Source: Dechloromonas denitrificans (GTDB taxonomy: Bacteria; Pseudomonadota; Gammaproteobacteria; Burkholderiales; Rhodocyclaceae). Taken from it: a stretch of DNA of 64,000 nt. Position 1 is the stretch's first letter. Every line of letters starts with the position of its first letter. Both the position numbers and the translations under genes were made by a program. Positions 9,415 through 17,898 of the stretch are shown in pieces. The stretch is from the NCBI RefSeq assembly GCF_020510665.1, contig NZ_CP075187.1:1012501-1076500 (forward strand). Direction: 5' to 3'. Under the pieces are notes generated by a model. The model was given only the letters and a program-made list of their open reading frames with translations, did no database searches and was not told the DNA's origin.

Positions 9415-9425
9415 TACTTTAAGTA
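9415..9425. promoter_or_regulatory. Short palindrome in the aceB-LysR divergent region, possible operator
   Basis: TACTTTAAGTA is a perfect 5+1+5 palindrome, 4 bp before the LysR gene ATG. It sits in a 103-bp AT-rich divergent intergenic region. On the minus strand, TACAAT at 9362-9367 is a plausible -10 for aceB, with no clear -35. A LysR autoregulatory site is a reasonable guess; no T-N11-A box is convincingly resolved. Confidence 0.35.
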
Positions 9426-9429
9426 TCAA

Positions 9430-10332
9430 ATGGATAAGCTAAAACAGATTGAAGCGTTCACCTCGGTAGCGACGCGCGGCAGCCTCTCTGCCGCAGCCCG
9501 GGCCGAAGGCGTAACGCCGGCAATGATCGGCCGCCGGCTCGATGCATTGGAGTCGCGCTTGGGCGTCAAGCTCCTGCTGCGCACGACGCGCAAGCTGACC
9601 ATTACCTTCGAAGGACAGGCTTTCCTGGAAGACTGCCAGCGCTTGCTCAACGACCTGGCCAATGCCGAGGCCGCCGTGTCGCTCGGTGGTTTGCAGGCCA
9701 ACGGTTACTTGCGTGTTTCGGCGCCAGCCGGATTTGGTCGCCGCCATGTCGCGCCCTTGGTCGGTGAGTTCATGCAAGCCAATCCGGAAGTCACGGTCAA
9801 CCTCGGTTTGAGCGATAGATTGGTCGATCTGATCAACGAAAACATCGACTGCGCGATCCGTATCGGCGAGTTGACCGATTCGAGCATGGTCAGTGTGCGC
9901 CTCGGCGAAATGCGCCGGATGGTTGTTGCCAGCCCGGCTTATCTTGTCGCGCATGGCGTACCGCGCGAACCAGCCGATCTGGTCGGCCATAATTGCCTGT
10001 CACTCGGCCAACAGCGTGGCTGGGTGTTCAAGGATCCGCAAAGCGGCGAGGTGCAGAACTGGAAGGTGGGCGGCTCGTTCGAATGTAATGACGGCGCCGT
10101 GTTGCATGAGTGGGCGCTGGCCGGGCGTGGATTGGCCTGGCGTTCGTTGTGGGAGGTCGGGCAGGATCTCAAGGAAGGCCGTCTGGCCTCGGTGCTCGAT
10201 GCCTGGCAGGCACCGCCGATGGGTATCTACGCAGTCTTTCCGCAGCGCCGTCACCTGCCGCTGCGCGTTCGTTTTTTTATCGATTTGCTGAAAGACAACT
10301 ACAGTCGCGCCAGTTATTGGGAGCTGAGATGA
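9430..10332 (+). CDS. LysR family transcriptional regulator
   Basis: About 300 residues from the ATG at 9430; a TTG 18 bp upstream is in frame but unlikely. The N-terminal winged helix (residues 1-60: IEAFTSVATRGSLSAAARA, then RLDALESRLGVKLLLRTTRKL) is followed by a substrate-binding domain typical of the CrgA/DmlR group. It is divergent from aceB and 4 bp overlapped (ATGA) by a DUF454 gene. Its position suggests control of malate synthase and possibly aceA, which is inference. The effector is unknown. Confidence 0.88.
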   Translation: MDKLKQIEAFTSVATRGSLSAAARAEGVTPAMIGRRLDALESRLGVKLLLRTTRKLTITFEGQAFLEDCQRLLNDLANAEAAVSLGGLQANGYLRVSAPAGFGRRHVAPLVGEFMQANPEVTVNLGLSDRLVDLINENIDCAIRIGELTDSSMVSVRLGEMRRMVVASPAYLVAHGVPREPADLVGHNCLSLGQQRGWVFKDPQSGEVQNWKVGGSFECNDGAVLHEWALAGRGLAWRSLWEVGQDLKEGRLASVLDAWQAPPMGIYAVFPQRRHLPLRVRFFIDLLKDNYSRASYWELR

Positions 10333-10682
10333 AACGACCGGTTTATCGGGTGCTTGGCGTGGTTTCGGTGGTGCTGGGGGTGATCGGTGCCGTCCTGCCC
10401 TTGTTGCCGACAACGCCGTTCATGATTTTGGCCGCCTATTTTTTTGCCCGCTCGCATCCGGCGTGGGAGGCCAGGCTTCTGGCTCATCCGACGGTTGGAC
10501 CGGCGATCAGCGCCTGGCGTGACCACGGCGCAATTCCACTGCTGGCCAAACGACTGGCCACGCTGTTGATGGCCATCAGTGCCATTGGCGGCTTGCTGAC
10601 GCTGCCTTCTCCCTGGTGTTATCTGCCGCTCGCAATCGGTGCATGCGTTTTGTCCTGGATGTGGACTCGGCCGTCGGTGTAA
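10329..10682 (+). CDS. DUF454 (YbaN-like) inner membrane protein
   Basis: 117 residues from the ATG at 10329, which overlaps the LysR stop as ATGA. The sequence has the DUF454 pattern: a first membrane helix (VLGVVSVVLGVIGAVLPLLP), the motif LPTTPFMILAAYFFARSHP, a cytoplasmic loop and two further helices. YbaN-like proteins are small inner-membrane proteins of unknown function. Tight coupling with a LysR regulator is noted, but it does not define a role. Confidence 0.85.
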   Translation: MKRPVYRVLGVVSVVLGVIGAVLPLLPTTPFMILAAYFFARSHPAWEARLLAHPTVGPAISAWRDHGAIPLLAKRLATLLMAISAIGGLLTLPSPWCYLPLAIGACVLSWMWTRPSV

Positions 10683-10732
10683 CGATAGAAAACAGATCCT
10701 GCGGTCTACGTGCCGTTTTTGCTCGAAATGAA

Positions 10733-10763
10733 AAAGGCCGGCCCCTTGTGGGAGCCGGCCTTT
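10733..10763. terminator. Bidirectional terminator between DUF454 gene and aceA
   Basis: A 10-bp perfect stem, AAAGGCCGGC pairing with GCCGGCCTTT. A-rich sequence lies on the left and TTTATTG on the right. It lies between the convergent DUF454 and aceA genes and can serve both. Confidence 0.8.
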
Positions 10764-10803
10764 ATTGCTGCCAGGTAAGGCAGCAAGCTTAAGCGGTCAG
10801 TTC

Positions 10804-12102
10804 TTAGTGGAACTGTTCTTCTTCGGTCGAGCCGGTCAGCGCGGTCACCGAGGACTTGCCGCCCTGGATCACGGTGGTGACGTCGTCGAAGTAACCGGTG
10901 CCAACTTCCTGCTGGTGCGAGACGAAGGTGTAGCCACGGTCACGAGCAGCGAATTCCGGCTCCTGAACCTTCTCGACGTAGGCAGACATGCCGCGCTTGG
11001 CGTAGTCCTGGGCCAGGTCGAACATGTGGTACCACATGTTGTGGATGCCAGCCAGGGTGATGAACTGGTACTTGTAGCCCATGGCGCCCAGTTCCTTCTG
11101 GAACTTGGCAATGGTGGCGTCGTCGAGGTTCTTCTTCCAGTTGAAGGAAGGCGAACAGTTGTAGGCCAGCATCTTGCCCGGGTGAACCTTATGCACGGCT
11201 TCGGCGAACTTGCGGGCAAATTCCAGATCCGGCGTGCCGGTTTCGCACCACACCAGGTCGGCGTAGTCAGCGTAGGCGATAGCGCGGGAGATAGCCTGGT
11301 CCAGACCCTTCTTGGTCTTGTAGAAGCCTTCAGCGGTACGCTCGCCGGTCAGGAACGGCTTGTCGTTTTCGTCGTAGTCGGAGGTCAGCAGGTCGGCAGC
11401 TTCGGCATCGGTACGGGCGATAACCAGGGTCGGCACGCCGTAGACGTCAGCAGCCATACGAGCAGCGATCAGCTTCTGGATAGCTTCGGTGGTCGGAACC
11501 AGAACCTTGCCGCCCATGTGGCCGCACTTCTTGACGGAAGCCAGCTGATCTTCCCAATGCACGCCGGCAGCGCCGGAGCGGATCATGGCCTTCATCAGTT
11601 CGTAGGCGTTGAGCACGCCGCCGAAACCGGCTTCAGCGTCAGCCACGATCGGCAGGTGGTATTCAACGTGACCGGCATCGCCCTTGTTGATGTTCTTCGA
11701 CCACTGGATTTCATCAGCGCGGTTGAAGGCATTGTTGATGCGCTCGACAACCTTCGGCACGGAGTCAACCGGGTACAGGGACTGGTCCGGGTACATGGCG
11801 GCGTATTCGTTGTTGTCGGCAGCAACTTGCCAGCCGGACAGGTAGATGGCCTTGATGCCGGCCTTGGCTTGCTGAACGGCTTGACCGCCGGTCAGGGCGC
11901 CCAGGCAGTTAACGTAGGGGGTGTTGTTGACCAGATCCCACAGCTTCTCGGCACCGCGACGGGCCAGGGTGTGCTCAACCTGGAAGGAACCGCGCAGGCG
12001 GACGACGTCAGCAGCGGAGTAGCCGCGCTTGATACCCTTCCAGCGGGGGTTGGTTGCCCAGTCTTTTTCCAGTTCGGCGATTTGCTGTTCGCGTGTGCTC
12101 AT
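10804..12102 (-). CDS. aceA: Isocitrate lyase
   Basis: 432 residues from the ATG at 12102, preceded by TTGAGG at good spacing; the frame is open further upstream to 12252 but without family sequence. The enzyme cleaves isocitrate to succinate and glyoxylate. The catalytic cysteine signature KKCGHMGGK is present, with the Mg-binding region around DAEAGFGG and the segment [13 protein letters not shown]. The N-terminal [17 protein letters not shown] is typical. A promoter (12178-12206) and several palindromes lie upstream. It completes the glyoxylate shunt with aceB. Confidence 0.97.
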   Translation of the reverse strand: MSTREQQIAELEKDWATNPRWKGIKRGYSAADVVRLRGSFQVEHTLARRGAEKLWDLVNNTPYVNCLGALTGGQAVQQAKAGIKAIYLSGWQVAADNNEYAAMYPDQSLYPVDSVPKVVERINNAFNRADEIQWSKNINKGDAGHVEYHLPIVADAEAGFGGVLNAYELMKAMIRSGAAGVHWEDQLASVKKCGHMGGKVLVPTTEAIQKLIAARMAADVYGVPTLVIARTDAEAADLLTSDYDENDKPFLTGERTAEGFYKTKKGLDQAISRAIAYADYADLVWCETGTPDLEFARKFAEAVHKVHPGKMLAYNCSPSFNWKKNLDDATIAKFQKELGAMGYKYQFITLAGIHNMWYHMFDLAQDYAKRGMSAYVEKVQEPEFAARDRGYTFVSHQQEVGTGYFDDVTTVIQGGKSSVTALTGSTEEEQFH

Positions 12103-12177
12103 GGTGAATTCCTCAAGAGATTTAGTTGGGGTTACGGCTTTCTTGCCCAATGTTCTGGTGCAGCGCCGATGTGAGAA

Positions 12178-12206
12178 AGTATAGAGAAGTTTTTGCAGAG
12201 CAGCAA
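12178..12206 (-). promoter_or_regulatory. Probable sigma-70 promoter of aceA
   Basis: On the minus strand TTGCTG (12206-12201) is followed by a 17-base spacer and TATACT (12183-12178). This predicts a start near 12171 and a leader of about 70 bases. A 14-bp palindrome lies directly upstream of the -35. Confidence 0.6.
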
Positions 12207-12208
12207 TA

Positions 12209-12318
12209 GTCTTATATAAGACATAAGACAATATTTTATTTTTTATAAACAATGAATTATTGTTGCGATTTCACGATGTGAAATATTGTTTGCGTTTGTG
12301 AAATGCAATGCAGCATTT
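12209..12318. promoter_or_regulatory. Cluster of four palindromes in the aceA/chemoreceptor intergenic region
   Basis: The 326-bp gap between aceA and the chemoreceptor gene is AT-rich and has no gene. It holds GTCTTATATAAGAC (12209-12222), AACAAT-N5-ATTGTT (12248-12264), ATTTCAC-GAT-GTGAAAT (12268-12284) and AAATGC-N6-GCATTT (12301-12318). The first abuts the aceA -35. The remainder to 12429 shows no further clear element apart from GGCGT-N5-ACGCC near 12362. These look like regulator binding sites; the regulators are not identifiable. Confidence 0.5.
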
Positions 12319-12428
12319 GTCGGTCGATTTGCTGATGTGACGATCAGATATTCCGGAATTTGGCGTGCTTGACGCCCTAGTCGGATGGTTGTTGAATGCG
12401 ACCCACTAAATAACAATTGGGACACAAA

Positions 12429-14225
12429 ATGGAGACACTGCGACGTTTGTACGAATGGAACGAGCGTACTTTCTGGAACTCTTTGACCAAGAAATTGATG
12501 AGTTTCCTGCTCTTGTTCTTTATCGACGTGGTGTACCTCGGTATCTACATTCATCAGAAAAACCTGGTGACCGAAGCACTCAGGAATGGCGAGGTCAGTA
12601 GCGCTGTGATGCAACGCATTTCCAGCGGGATGGATTACGGTCTGAGCCTGATGATCGCCATGACGGCATTTGCCTTGCTCTGGAATGTGCTTCAGATTCT
12701 TTACATTCGTCATCTGATTCTGCGTCCGGTACGTATTATTTCAACGATCTTTGACGAAATCGCGCGCGGCGAAGGCGATTTTTCGCGCAACCTGCCGACA
12801 ATCTCGCATGATGAACTTCGGACTCTGGCCGAGTCCTACAACCGCTTCGCCGACAAGATGCGCGAAATCATCAGCGAAGTACGCAAGATGAGTGTGAATA
12901 TTGCCCGTGAGGCTGTGCTGGTCAAAAAAACGGTCGCTTCCACCGCAGAGAAGGCCACCCGGCAGGGGGATATTGCCAATGCGGTTTTTGGCGCCAGCAC
13001 CGAGGCGATCAAGGCGATTGATGAAGTTTCAGCCTCGGCCGAGCTGATTTCGCAGTCGACGGAAGCCAATCTGCAGACCGCGCGCGGTTCTCTGGGGGAA
13101 ATGTTCGAGATTGTCAGCAAGGTGCAGAATGTGAGTGCCAAGCTCTCATCATTCAATGACACCGTCGGACATCTGGCGCAGCGTTCGGACAGCATTCGCC
13201 AGATTGCCGGCCTGATCAAGGATATTGCTGACCAGACCAATCTGCTGGCGCTGAATGCCGCGATTGAGGCTGCCCGCGCCGGTGAAATGGGTCGAGGCTT
13301 TGCCGTGGTGGCTGACGAAGTGCGCAAACTGGCCGAACGGGTCAATGTGGCGACACAGGAAATCACCGACAACATCGGCGGCATGATTACCCTGGTTCGC
13401 GATACCCAGCGCGAAAATGACGTCATCAATGGCGACATTCAACAAACCCGCGAAGTGGTCGAGCGATCGTCTTCCGAGTTCAACCGGATGGTCAGCAATT
13501 TTGAGCGGACGGGCGATCAGTTGAACCAGATTGCTGCTGCGATGGAGCAGTTGACCGCGACAAACGGCCAGGTGCATGAAGCGGTGATGCAGGTTCATAC
13601 CCTGTCTGACGAGGTGTCGGGCAGCATGAAGTCTTCGGAAACATCGACGCTTACGCTGAGCCGGGCGACAGAAAGTGTTCAGGAACTGGTCTCGCGCTTC
13701 AAGATCGGTCGTGGGTCTTTTGACTTCAACGTTGATCAGGCACGCCGGATGCTTGAACGCATGCAGGCCAAAATGTCGGCGTTGTCGCAGCAGGGCGTCG
13801 ATATCTGGGATCAGAACTATCGTCCGATTCCGAAAACCAGCCCCCAGAAATACGATGTTTCCTATGCTGCAGCATTTGAACGGGACATCCAGCCGCTTGC
13901 CGAAGAGGCGCTGGCCAACCTGAAAGGGGGCGTATACGCGCTGATGATCGACTTGCGCGGCTACGGTGCGATTCACAATCTGAAATACTCGAAGCCGCTG
14001 ACCGGAAATTACGAGGTCGATCTGGTTGGTAATCGTACCCGACGGATCTGGGACGATCAGACGGGCCAGCGTGCCGCCAAGAACACCCAGCCGCTATTGC
14101 TCCAGACATACGCGCGGGATACGGGGGAGGTGCTTTCGGAAATCAATTTGCCGATCATTGTCGATGGCCGTCACTGGGGTGGCCTGCGTGTCGGCTGCGA
14201 AAGCAGCGTGCTGCTCGACGGTTGA
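12429..14225 (+). CDS. Methyl-accepting chemotaxis protein with extra C-terminal domain
   Basis: 598 residues from the ATG at 12429; an in-frame TTG at 12417 is less likely. A first helix (about residues 15-35) and a second (about 75-95) enclose only about 40 periplasmic residues, so the protein probably does not bind a ligand there in the usual way. HAMP follows (LRPVRIISTIFDEIARGEGDF), then a signalling coiled coil with the conserved tip DQTNLLALNAAIEAARAGE. After it, residues about 430-598 form a cytoplasmic domain with DDQTGQRAAKNTQPLLLQT and GRHWGGLRVG, resembling a Cache/PAS-like module found at the C terminus of some receptors. No CheB/R pentapeptide is visible at the end. Confidence 0.9.
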   Translation: METLRRLYEWNERTFWNSLTKKLMSFLLLFFIDVVYLGIYIHQKNLVTEALRNGEVSSAVMQRISSGMDYGLSLMIAMTAFALLWNVLQILYIRHLILRPVRIISTIFDEIARGEGDFSRNLPTISHDELRTLAESYNRFADKMREIISEVRKMSVNIAREAVLVKKTVASTAEKATRQGDIANAVFGASTEAIKAIDEVSASAELISQSTEANLQTARGSLGEMFEIVSKVQNVSAKLSSFNDTVGHLAQRSDSIRQIAGLIKDIADQTNLLALNAAIEAARAGEMGRGFAVVADEVRKLAERVNVATQEITDNIGGMITLVRDTQRENDVINGDIQQTREVVERSSSEFNRMVSNFERTGDQLNQIAAAMEQLTATNGQVHEAVMQVHTLSDEVSGSMKSSETSTLTLSRATESVQELVSRFKIGRGSFDFNVDQARRMLERMQAKMSALSQQGVDIWDQNYRPIPKTSPQKYDVSYAAAFERDIQPLAEEALANLKGGVYALMIDLRGYGAIHNLKYSKPLTGNYEVDLVGNRTRRIWDDQTGQRAAKNTQPLLLQTYARDTGEVLSEINLPIIVDGRHWGGLRVGCESSVLLDG

Positions 14226-14231
14226 TTCATC

Positions 14232-14253
14232 AAGGGGGCCTATAGGCCCCCTT
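14232..14253. terminator. Bidirectional terminator between chemoreceptor gene and rraA
   Basis: AAGGGGGCC-TATA-GGCCCCCTT, a 9-bp perfect stem 6 bp after the chemoreceptor stop. It lies between two convergent genes. The downstream stretch is T-rich (GGTCGTTTTAG) but not a clean run. Confidence 0.7.
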
Positions 14254-14260
14254 GGTCGTT

Positions 14261-14752
14261 TTAGATGAGCGGTTTGCTTGAAACCAGAACGCCATCTTCA
14301 TCGGCATAAAGCCACTCGCCCGGATTGAAGGTCACGCCGCCAAACGTGACGGCAATGTCGCGGTCGCCGACATTCTTTTTGATGCTTTTCTGGGGATGCG
14401 TGTTCAGCGCACGCACACCGATATCGATCCCGTTGATGTCGCCCGAGTCACGGATGCAGCCATAAACCACGACACCTTCCCAGCCATTTTTCTGGGCCAG
14501 GATGGCCAACTGATCACCGACCAGGGCGCAACGCAAGGAGCCGCCGCCATCAATCACCAGGACCTTGCCCTTGCCGTCCTCTGCAAAAGCAGTGCGGACC
14601 AGGGAGTTGTCCTCGAAAATTTTCAGGGTAACGATTTCGCCGCTAAAAGTGGCGCGAGCGCCATAACGCTGGAACATCGGGCTCACGATGCGCAGGCTTT
14701 TGCCGATGTCGCCTTCAAATTCATCGCACAGGTCGGGGGTCTTGAAACTCAT
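14261..14752 (-). CDS. rraA: RraA family protein (RNase E regulator / HMG-oxaloacetate aldolase family)
   Basis: 163 residues from the ATG at 14752, with CGGAG upstream. The typical RraA fold is visible: DLCDEFEGDI at the start, LVIDGGGSLRCALVGDQLA, GWEGVVVYGCIRDSGD with the conserved Arg-Asp pair, and IGVRALNTHPQKS. In E. coli RraA inhibits RNase E; many relatives are instead 4-hydroxy-4-methyl-2-oxoglutarate aldolases, and the conserved G-x-x-R-D motif would fit either. Function is therefore left at family level. Confidence 0.88.
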   Translation of the reverse strand: MSFKTPDLCDEFEGDIGKSLRIVSPMFQRYGARATFSGEIVTLKIFEDNSLVRTAFAEDGKGKVLVIDGGGSLRCALVGDQLAILAQKNGWEGVVVYGCIRDSGDINGIDIGVRALNTHPQKSIKKNVGDRDIAVTFGGVTFNPGEWLYADEDGVLVSSKPLI

Positions 14753-14773
14753 GGGTTTGTCTCCGGAAATAAA

Positions 14774-14799
14774 AAAGCCGTGCAATCTTGCACGGCTTT
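14774..14799 (-). terminator. Intrinsic terminator of clpS-clpA
   Basis: On the minus strand AAAGCCGTGCA pairs with TGCACGGCTTT around a 4-base loop, and the stem runs into six T residues. It lies 19 bp beyond the clpA stop codon. Confidence 0.85.
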
Positions 14800-14817
14800 C
14801 GGGGTGGCTGGCAATTG

Positions 14818-17076
14818 TCAGACAGTTGCTTCGGCTTTTTCTTCCTCGAAATCGAGTTTGATTTTGCCCTCTTTATCGAGGTCGACCGTGACATGACCGC
14901 CACTGGCCAACTTGCCGAACAGCAACTCGTCAGCCAAGGCTGAACGAATCGTGTCCTGAATCAGGCGCGACATTGGCCGGGCACCCATCAGCGGGTCGAA
15001 ACCCTTGTCGGCGAGCATGTTCTTGACCGTCTCGGTGAAGTGCGCTTCAACCTTTTTCTCGTGCAACTGTTCTTCCAGTTGCATCAGGAATTTGTCGACC
15101 ACGCGGAGGATGATTTCCCGATCGAGCGGCGCGAAGGAAATGGTTGCATCCAGGCGATTGCGGAACTCCGGCGTAAACAGGCGTTTGATCTCGGCCATCT
15201 CGTCGCCGGCCTGCTTGTTGGCCGTGAAGCCCATGCTCGATTTTTGCAAATCAGCAGCACCGGCATTGGTCGTCATGATGATGACGACGTTGCGGAAGTC
15301 AGCCTTGCGTCCGTTGTTGTCGGTCAGCGTGCCGTGATCCATCACCTGCAGCAGGATGTTGTAGATGTCCGGATGCGCTTTTTCGATTTCGTCGAGCAGC
15401 AGTACGCAGTAAGGTTTCTTGGTCACAGCCTCGGTCAACAGGCCACCCTGGTCAAATCCGACATAACCCGGCGGGGCGCCGATCAGGCGCGAGACTGCGT
15501 GGCGCTCCATGTATTCCGACATGTCGAAGCGGGTCAGTTCGATGCCCAGGCAGTAGGCCAATTGCTTGGCTACTTCGGTTTTGCCGACGCCGGTCGGGCC
15601 GCTGAACAGGAAGGAACCAATCGGCTTGCCCGGATTGCCCAAGCCGGAGCGAGCCATCTTGATGGCCTTGGCGAGCGCATCAATGGCCTTGTCCTGACCA
15701 AAAACCACGGCTTTCAGGTCGCGATCCAGGTTTTTCAGCGCACCGCGATCATCCAGTGACACATGCTGCGACGGGATGCGGGCGATCTTGGCGACAATTT
15801 CCTCGATGTCAGTCTTGTTGATCACTTTCTTTTGCTTCGATTTCGGCAGGATGCGTTGTGCCGCACCGGCTTCGTCGATCACGTCGATGGCCTTGTCCGG
15901 CAAATGGCGATCAGTGATATAGCGCGCGGCCAGCTCGACCGCCGAAGAGAGTGCCGTTGCCGAATACTTGATGCCGTGATGGGCCTCGAAGCGGGCTTTC
16001 AAACCCTTGAGGATTTCAATCGTTTCAGCCACCGATGGTTCGTTGACATCGATCTTCTGGAAGCGACGAGAAAGTGCGCTGTCCTTTTCGAAAATGCCGC
16101 GGAACTCGGTGTAGGTGGTTGCCCCGATGCACTTCAACTGGCCCGAGGAAAGCGCCGGCTTGAGCAGATTGGAAGCGTCCAGCGTGCCGCCGGATGCGGC
16201 CCCGGCACCGATCAAGGTATGGATTTCGTCAATGAACAGAATCGCGTTCGGGTTTTCCTGCAGCGCCTTGAGCACGCCCTTCAGCCGCTGCTCGAAATCG
16301 CCACGGTATTTGGTGCCAGCCAGCAATGAGCCCATGTCGAGTGCGTACACATTCGCTTTGGCAAGAATGTCCGGAATGTCGCCCTCGACGATGCGGCGGG
16401 CCAGGCCTTCGGCAATGGCCGTCTTGCCGACACCGGCTTCGCCGACCAGCAGCGGATTGTTCTTGCGCCGGCGGCACAGGGTCTGGATGACGCGTTCGAG
16501 TTCCTTGTCACGGCCGATCAGCGGGTCGATCTTGCCTTGCAGCGCGAGCGCGTTGAGATTGATCGTGTATTGCTCGAGCGGGCCGGCCTGCGCCTGCTCG
16601 CCTTCAGCTTCCGGTTCACCTTCGGCAGGGGCTTTTTGTTGCGGTACCTTGCTGATGCCGTGCGAGATGTAGTTCACCACATCAAGTCGTGTAACACCTT
16701 GCTTTTGAAGAAAATAAACGGCGTGAGAGTCTTTTTCACCATAGATGGCAACCAGCACGTTGGCACCGTTCACTTCCTTCTTGCCCGATGATTGAACGTG
16801 CAGGATGGCGCGCTGGATGACCCGCTGAAAACCGAGTGTCGGCTGGGTGTCGATGTCATCTTCACCTGAAACGGTCGGCGTATGTTCAATGATGAAATTG
16901 CTCAGGTCCTTGCGCAGCAAATCCTGTTTCGCACCACAGGCACGCAAGGCATCTGCGGCTGACGGGTTATCGACCAGCGCCAGTAGCAGGTGTTCAACGG
17001 TAATGAACTCGTGGCGTTTTTGACGCGCCTCGACAAAAGCCATGTGCAGGCTGACTTCGAGTTCCTGGGCAATCAT
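14818..17076 (-). CDS. clpA: ATP-dependent Clp protease ATP-binding subunit ClpA
   Basis: 752 residues from the ATG at 17076, which has GGAGG 8 bp upstream; the clpS stop overlaps it as TGATG. ClpA is the AAA+ unfoldase that feeds ClpP. An N-domain (about 1-145) precedes two AAA modules. The first has Walker A GEAGVGKTA and Walker B ILFIDEIHTL; the second has GPTGVGKTE and VLLLDEIEKAH. The long middle domain of ClpB is missing, which identifies ClpA rather than ClpB. The pore motif GTKYRGDFE and a ClpP-binding region IGF-like (SSMGFT) are visible. clpP is not in the window. Confidence 0.96.
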   Translation of the reverse strand: MIAQELEVSLHMAFVEARQKRHEFITVEHLLLALVDNPSAADALRACGAKQDLLRKDLSNFIIEHTPTVSGEDDIDTQPTLGFQRVIQRAILHVQSSGKKEVNGANVLVAIYGEKDSHAVYFLQKQGVTRLDVVNYISHGISKVPQQKAPAEGEPEAEGEQAQAGPLEQYTINLNALALQGKIDPLIGRDKELERVIQTLCRRRKNNPLLVGEAGVGKTAIAEGLARRIVEGDIPDILAKANVYALDMGSLLAGTKYRGDFEQRLKGVLKALQENPNAILFIDEIHTLIGAGAASGGTLDASNLLKPALSSGQLKCIGATTYTEFRGIFEKDSALSRRFQKIDVNEPSVAETIEILKGLKARFEAHHGIKYSATALSSAVELAARYITDRHLPDKAIDVIDEAGAAQRILPKSKQKKVINKTDIEEIVAKIARIPSQHVSLDDRGALKNLDRDLKAVVFGQDKAIDALAKAIKMARSGLGNPGKPIGSFLFSGPTGVGKTEVAKQLAYCLGIELTRFDMSEYMERHAVSRLIGAPPGYVGFDQGGLLTEAVTKKPYCVLLLDEIEKAHPDIYNILLQVMDHGTLTDNNGRKADFRNVVIIMTTNAGAADLQKSSMGFTANKQAGDEMAEIKRLFTPEFRNRLDATISFAPLDREIILRVVDKFLMQLEEQLHEKKVEAHFTETVKNMLADKGFDPLMGARPMSRLIQDTIRSALADELLFGKLASGGHVTVDLDKEGKIKLDFEEEKAEATV

Positions 17077-17384
17077 CAGTTTTCCTCCATGATGCAAGCA
17101 AGCGGATGCTGGTGCTGGCGGGCGAAGGCGCTCACCTGTTCCACCTTGGTAGCCGCCACGTCACGAGTGAATATCCCGCACACGCCACGGCCTTCGTTGT
17201 GAACTTTGAGCATGATTCGCGTCGCTTGTTCAGTGTCCAGAGAAAAAAAACGCTGCAGTACGGTAATGACAAATTCCATCGGTGTGAAATCGTCGTTCAG
17301 CAACATCACCTTGAACATCTTTGGAGGTTCCAGTCCGGCGCGTTGCGCCTCGTGGAGTCCATCTTCCTGATACTTTGTAGCCAT
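17076..17384 (-). CDS. clpS: ATP-dependent Clp protease adaptor ClpS
   Basis: 102 residues from the ATG at 17384. ClpS delivers N-end-rule substrates to ClpA. The conserved core is complete: [19 protein letters not shown] (binding-pocket N-D-D region), then [17 protein letters not shown] and the terminal [11 protein letters not shown]. The frame is open to 17462, but the extra sequence is not family-like. It is directly upstream of and overlapping clpA by 1 bp, the standard clpSA arrangement. No good ribosome site is visible. Confidence 0.95.
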   Translation of the reverse strand: MATKYQEDGLHEAQRAGLEPPKMFKVMLLNDDFTPMEFVITVLQRFFSLDTEQATRIMLKVHNEGRGVCGIFTRDVAATKVEQVSAFARQHQHPLACIMEEN

Positions 17385-17479
17385 GCGTTCGATTCTATAC
17401 AGTCCGGTCCATTGTGCAACCGGGAAAAATAAGTCTGACTTTATGCTTTGGTTATGCTGCATTGCGGCATCGAAAATCG

Positions 17480-17508
17480 TTGACGCTGCAATTCAAGTCG
17501 CGTAGAAA
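17480..17508 (+). promoter_or_regulatory. Promoter of the cold shock gene
   Basis: TTGACG (17480-17485), a 17-base spacer and TAGAAA (17503-17508). The predicted start near 17515 gives a leader of about 110 bases before the ATG at 17624. Long leaders of this size are usual for cspA-like mRNAs. The leader contains CGGGTC/GACCCG able to pair. Confidence 0.6.
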
Positions 17509-17623
17509 GCAATCGTGTTTGGATTCATTTGTACCGGGATTGCCCAAGGCATCGGGTCGCTGAACTCAAACAGGGAGTCGGGGAGACCCGTAATTTATAG
17601 TTTTTTGTAAGAAAGTTTCAGAC

Positions 17624-17827
17624 ATGGCAATTGGCACCGTCAAGTGGTTTAATGATTCCAAAGGTTTTGGCTTTATCACTCCTGATGATGGCAGCGAAGA
17701 TCTGTTCGCACATTTCTCCGCCATCAATATGAATGGTTTCAAGACCCTGAAAGAAGGCGACAAAGTCTCTTTCGATGTCGTGCAAGGCCCCAAGGGCAAG
17801 CAGGCGTCCAACATTCAGCGCGCCTAA
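17624..17827 (+). CDS. CspA-family cold shock protein
   Basis: 67 residues, a single cold shock domain. The start [11 protein letters not shown] is typical, and both RNA-binding motifs are intact: RNP1 KGFGFI and RNP2 LFAHF. The protein is expected to bind single-stranded RNA/DNA and to act as an RNA chaperone or antiterminator. Which paralogue it is cannot be told. It is monocistronic: its own promoter lies upstream and a strong terminator directly downstream. Confidence 0.95.
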   Translation: MAIGTVKWFNDSKGFGFITPDDGSEDLFAHFSAINMNGFKTLKEGDKVSFDVVQGPKGKQASNIQRA

Positions 17828-17847
17828 GCACCGAATAGCACCAAACT

Positions 17848-17880
17848 AAAAGCCCGCCTGTTGCCAGGCGGGCTTTTTTT
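17848..17880 (+). terminator. Intrinsic terminator of the cold shock gene
   Basis: AAAAGCCCGCCTG-TTGC-CAGGCGGGCTTTT, a 13-bp perfect stem followed by three more T. It lies 20 bp after the stop and, being symmetric, probably also ends the minus-strand soxZ transcript. Confidence 0.92.
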
Positions 17881-17898
17881 GTGTCCGTCAAAGCAGCA

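Noticed and set aside
10765..12174. A 469-codon open frame opposite aceA
   Set aside because: Antisense shadow; composition unusual (Val/Gly/Asp/Gln-rich) and no domain.
12362..12376. Sigma-54-like GG-N10-GC upstream of the chemoreceptor gene
   Set aside because: The GG and GC spacing fits, but the surrounding bases match the consensus poorly (ACGC instead of TTGC), and the same bases form a simple inverted repeat.
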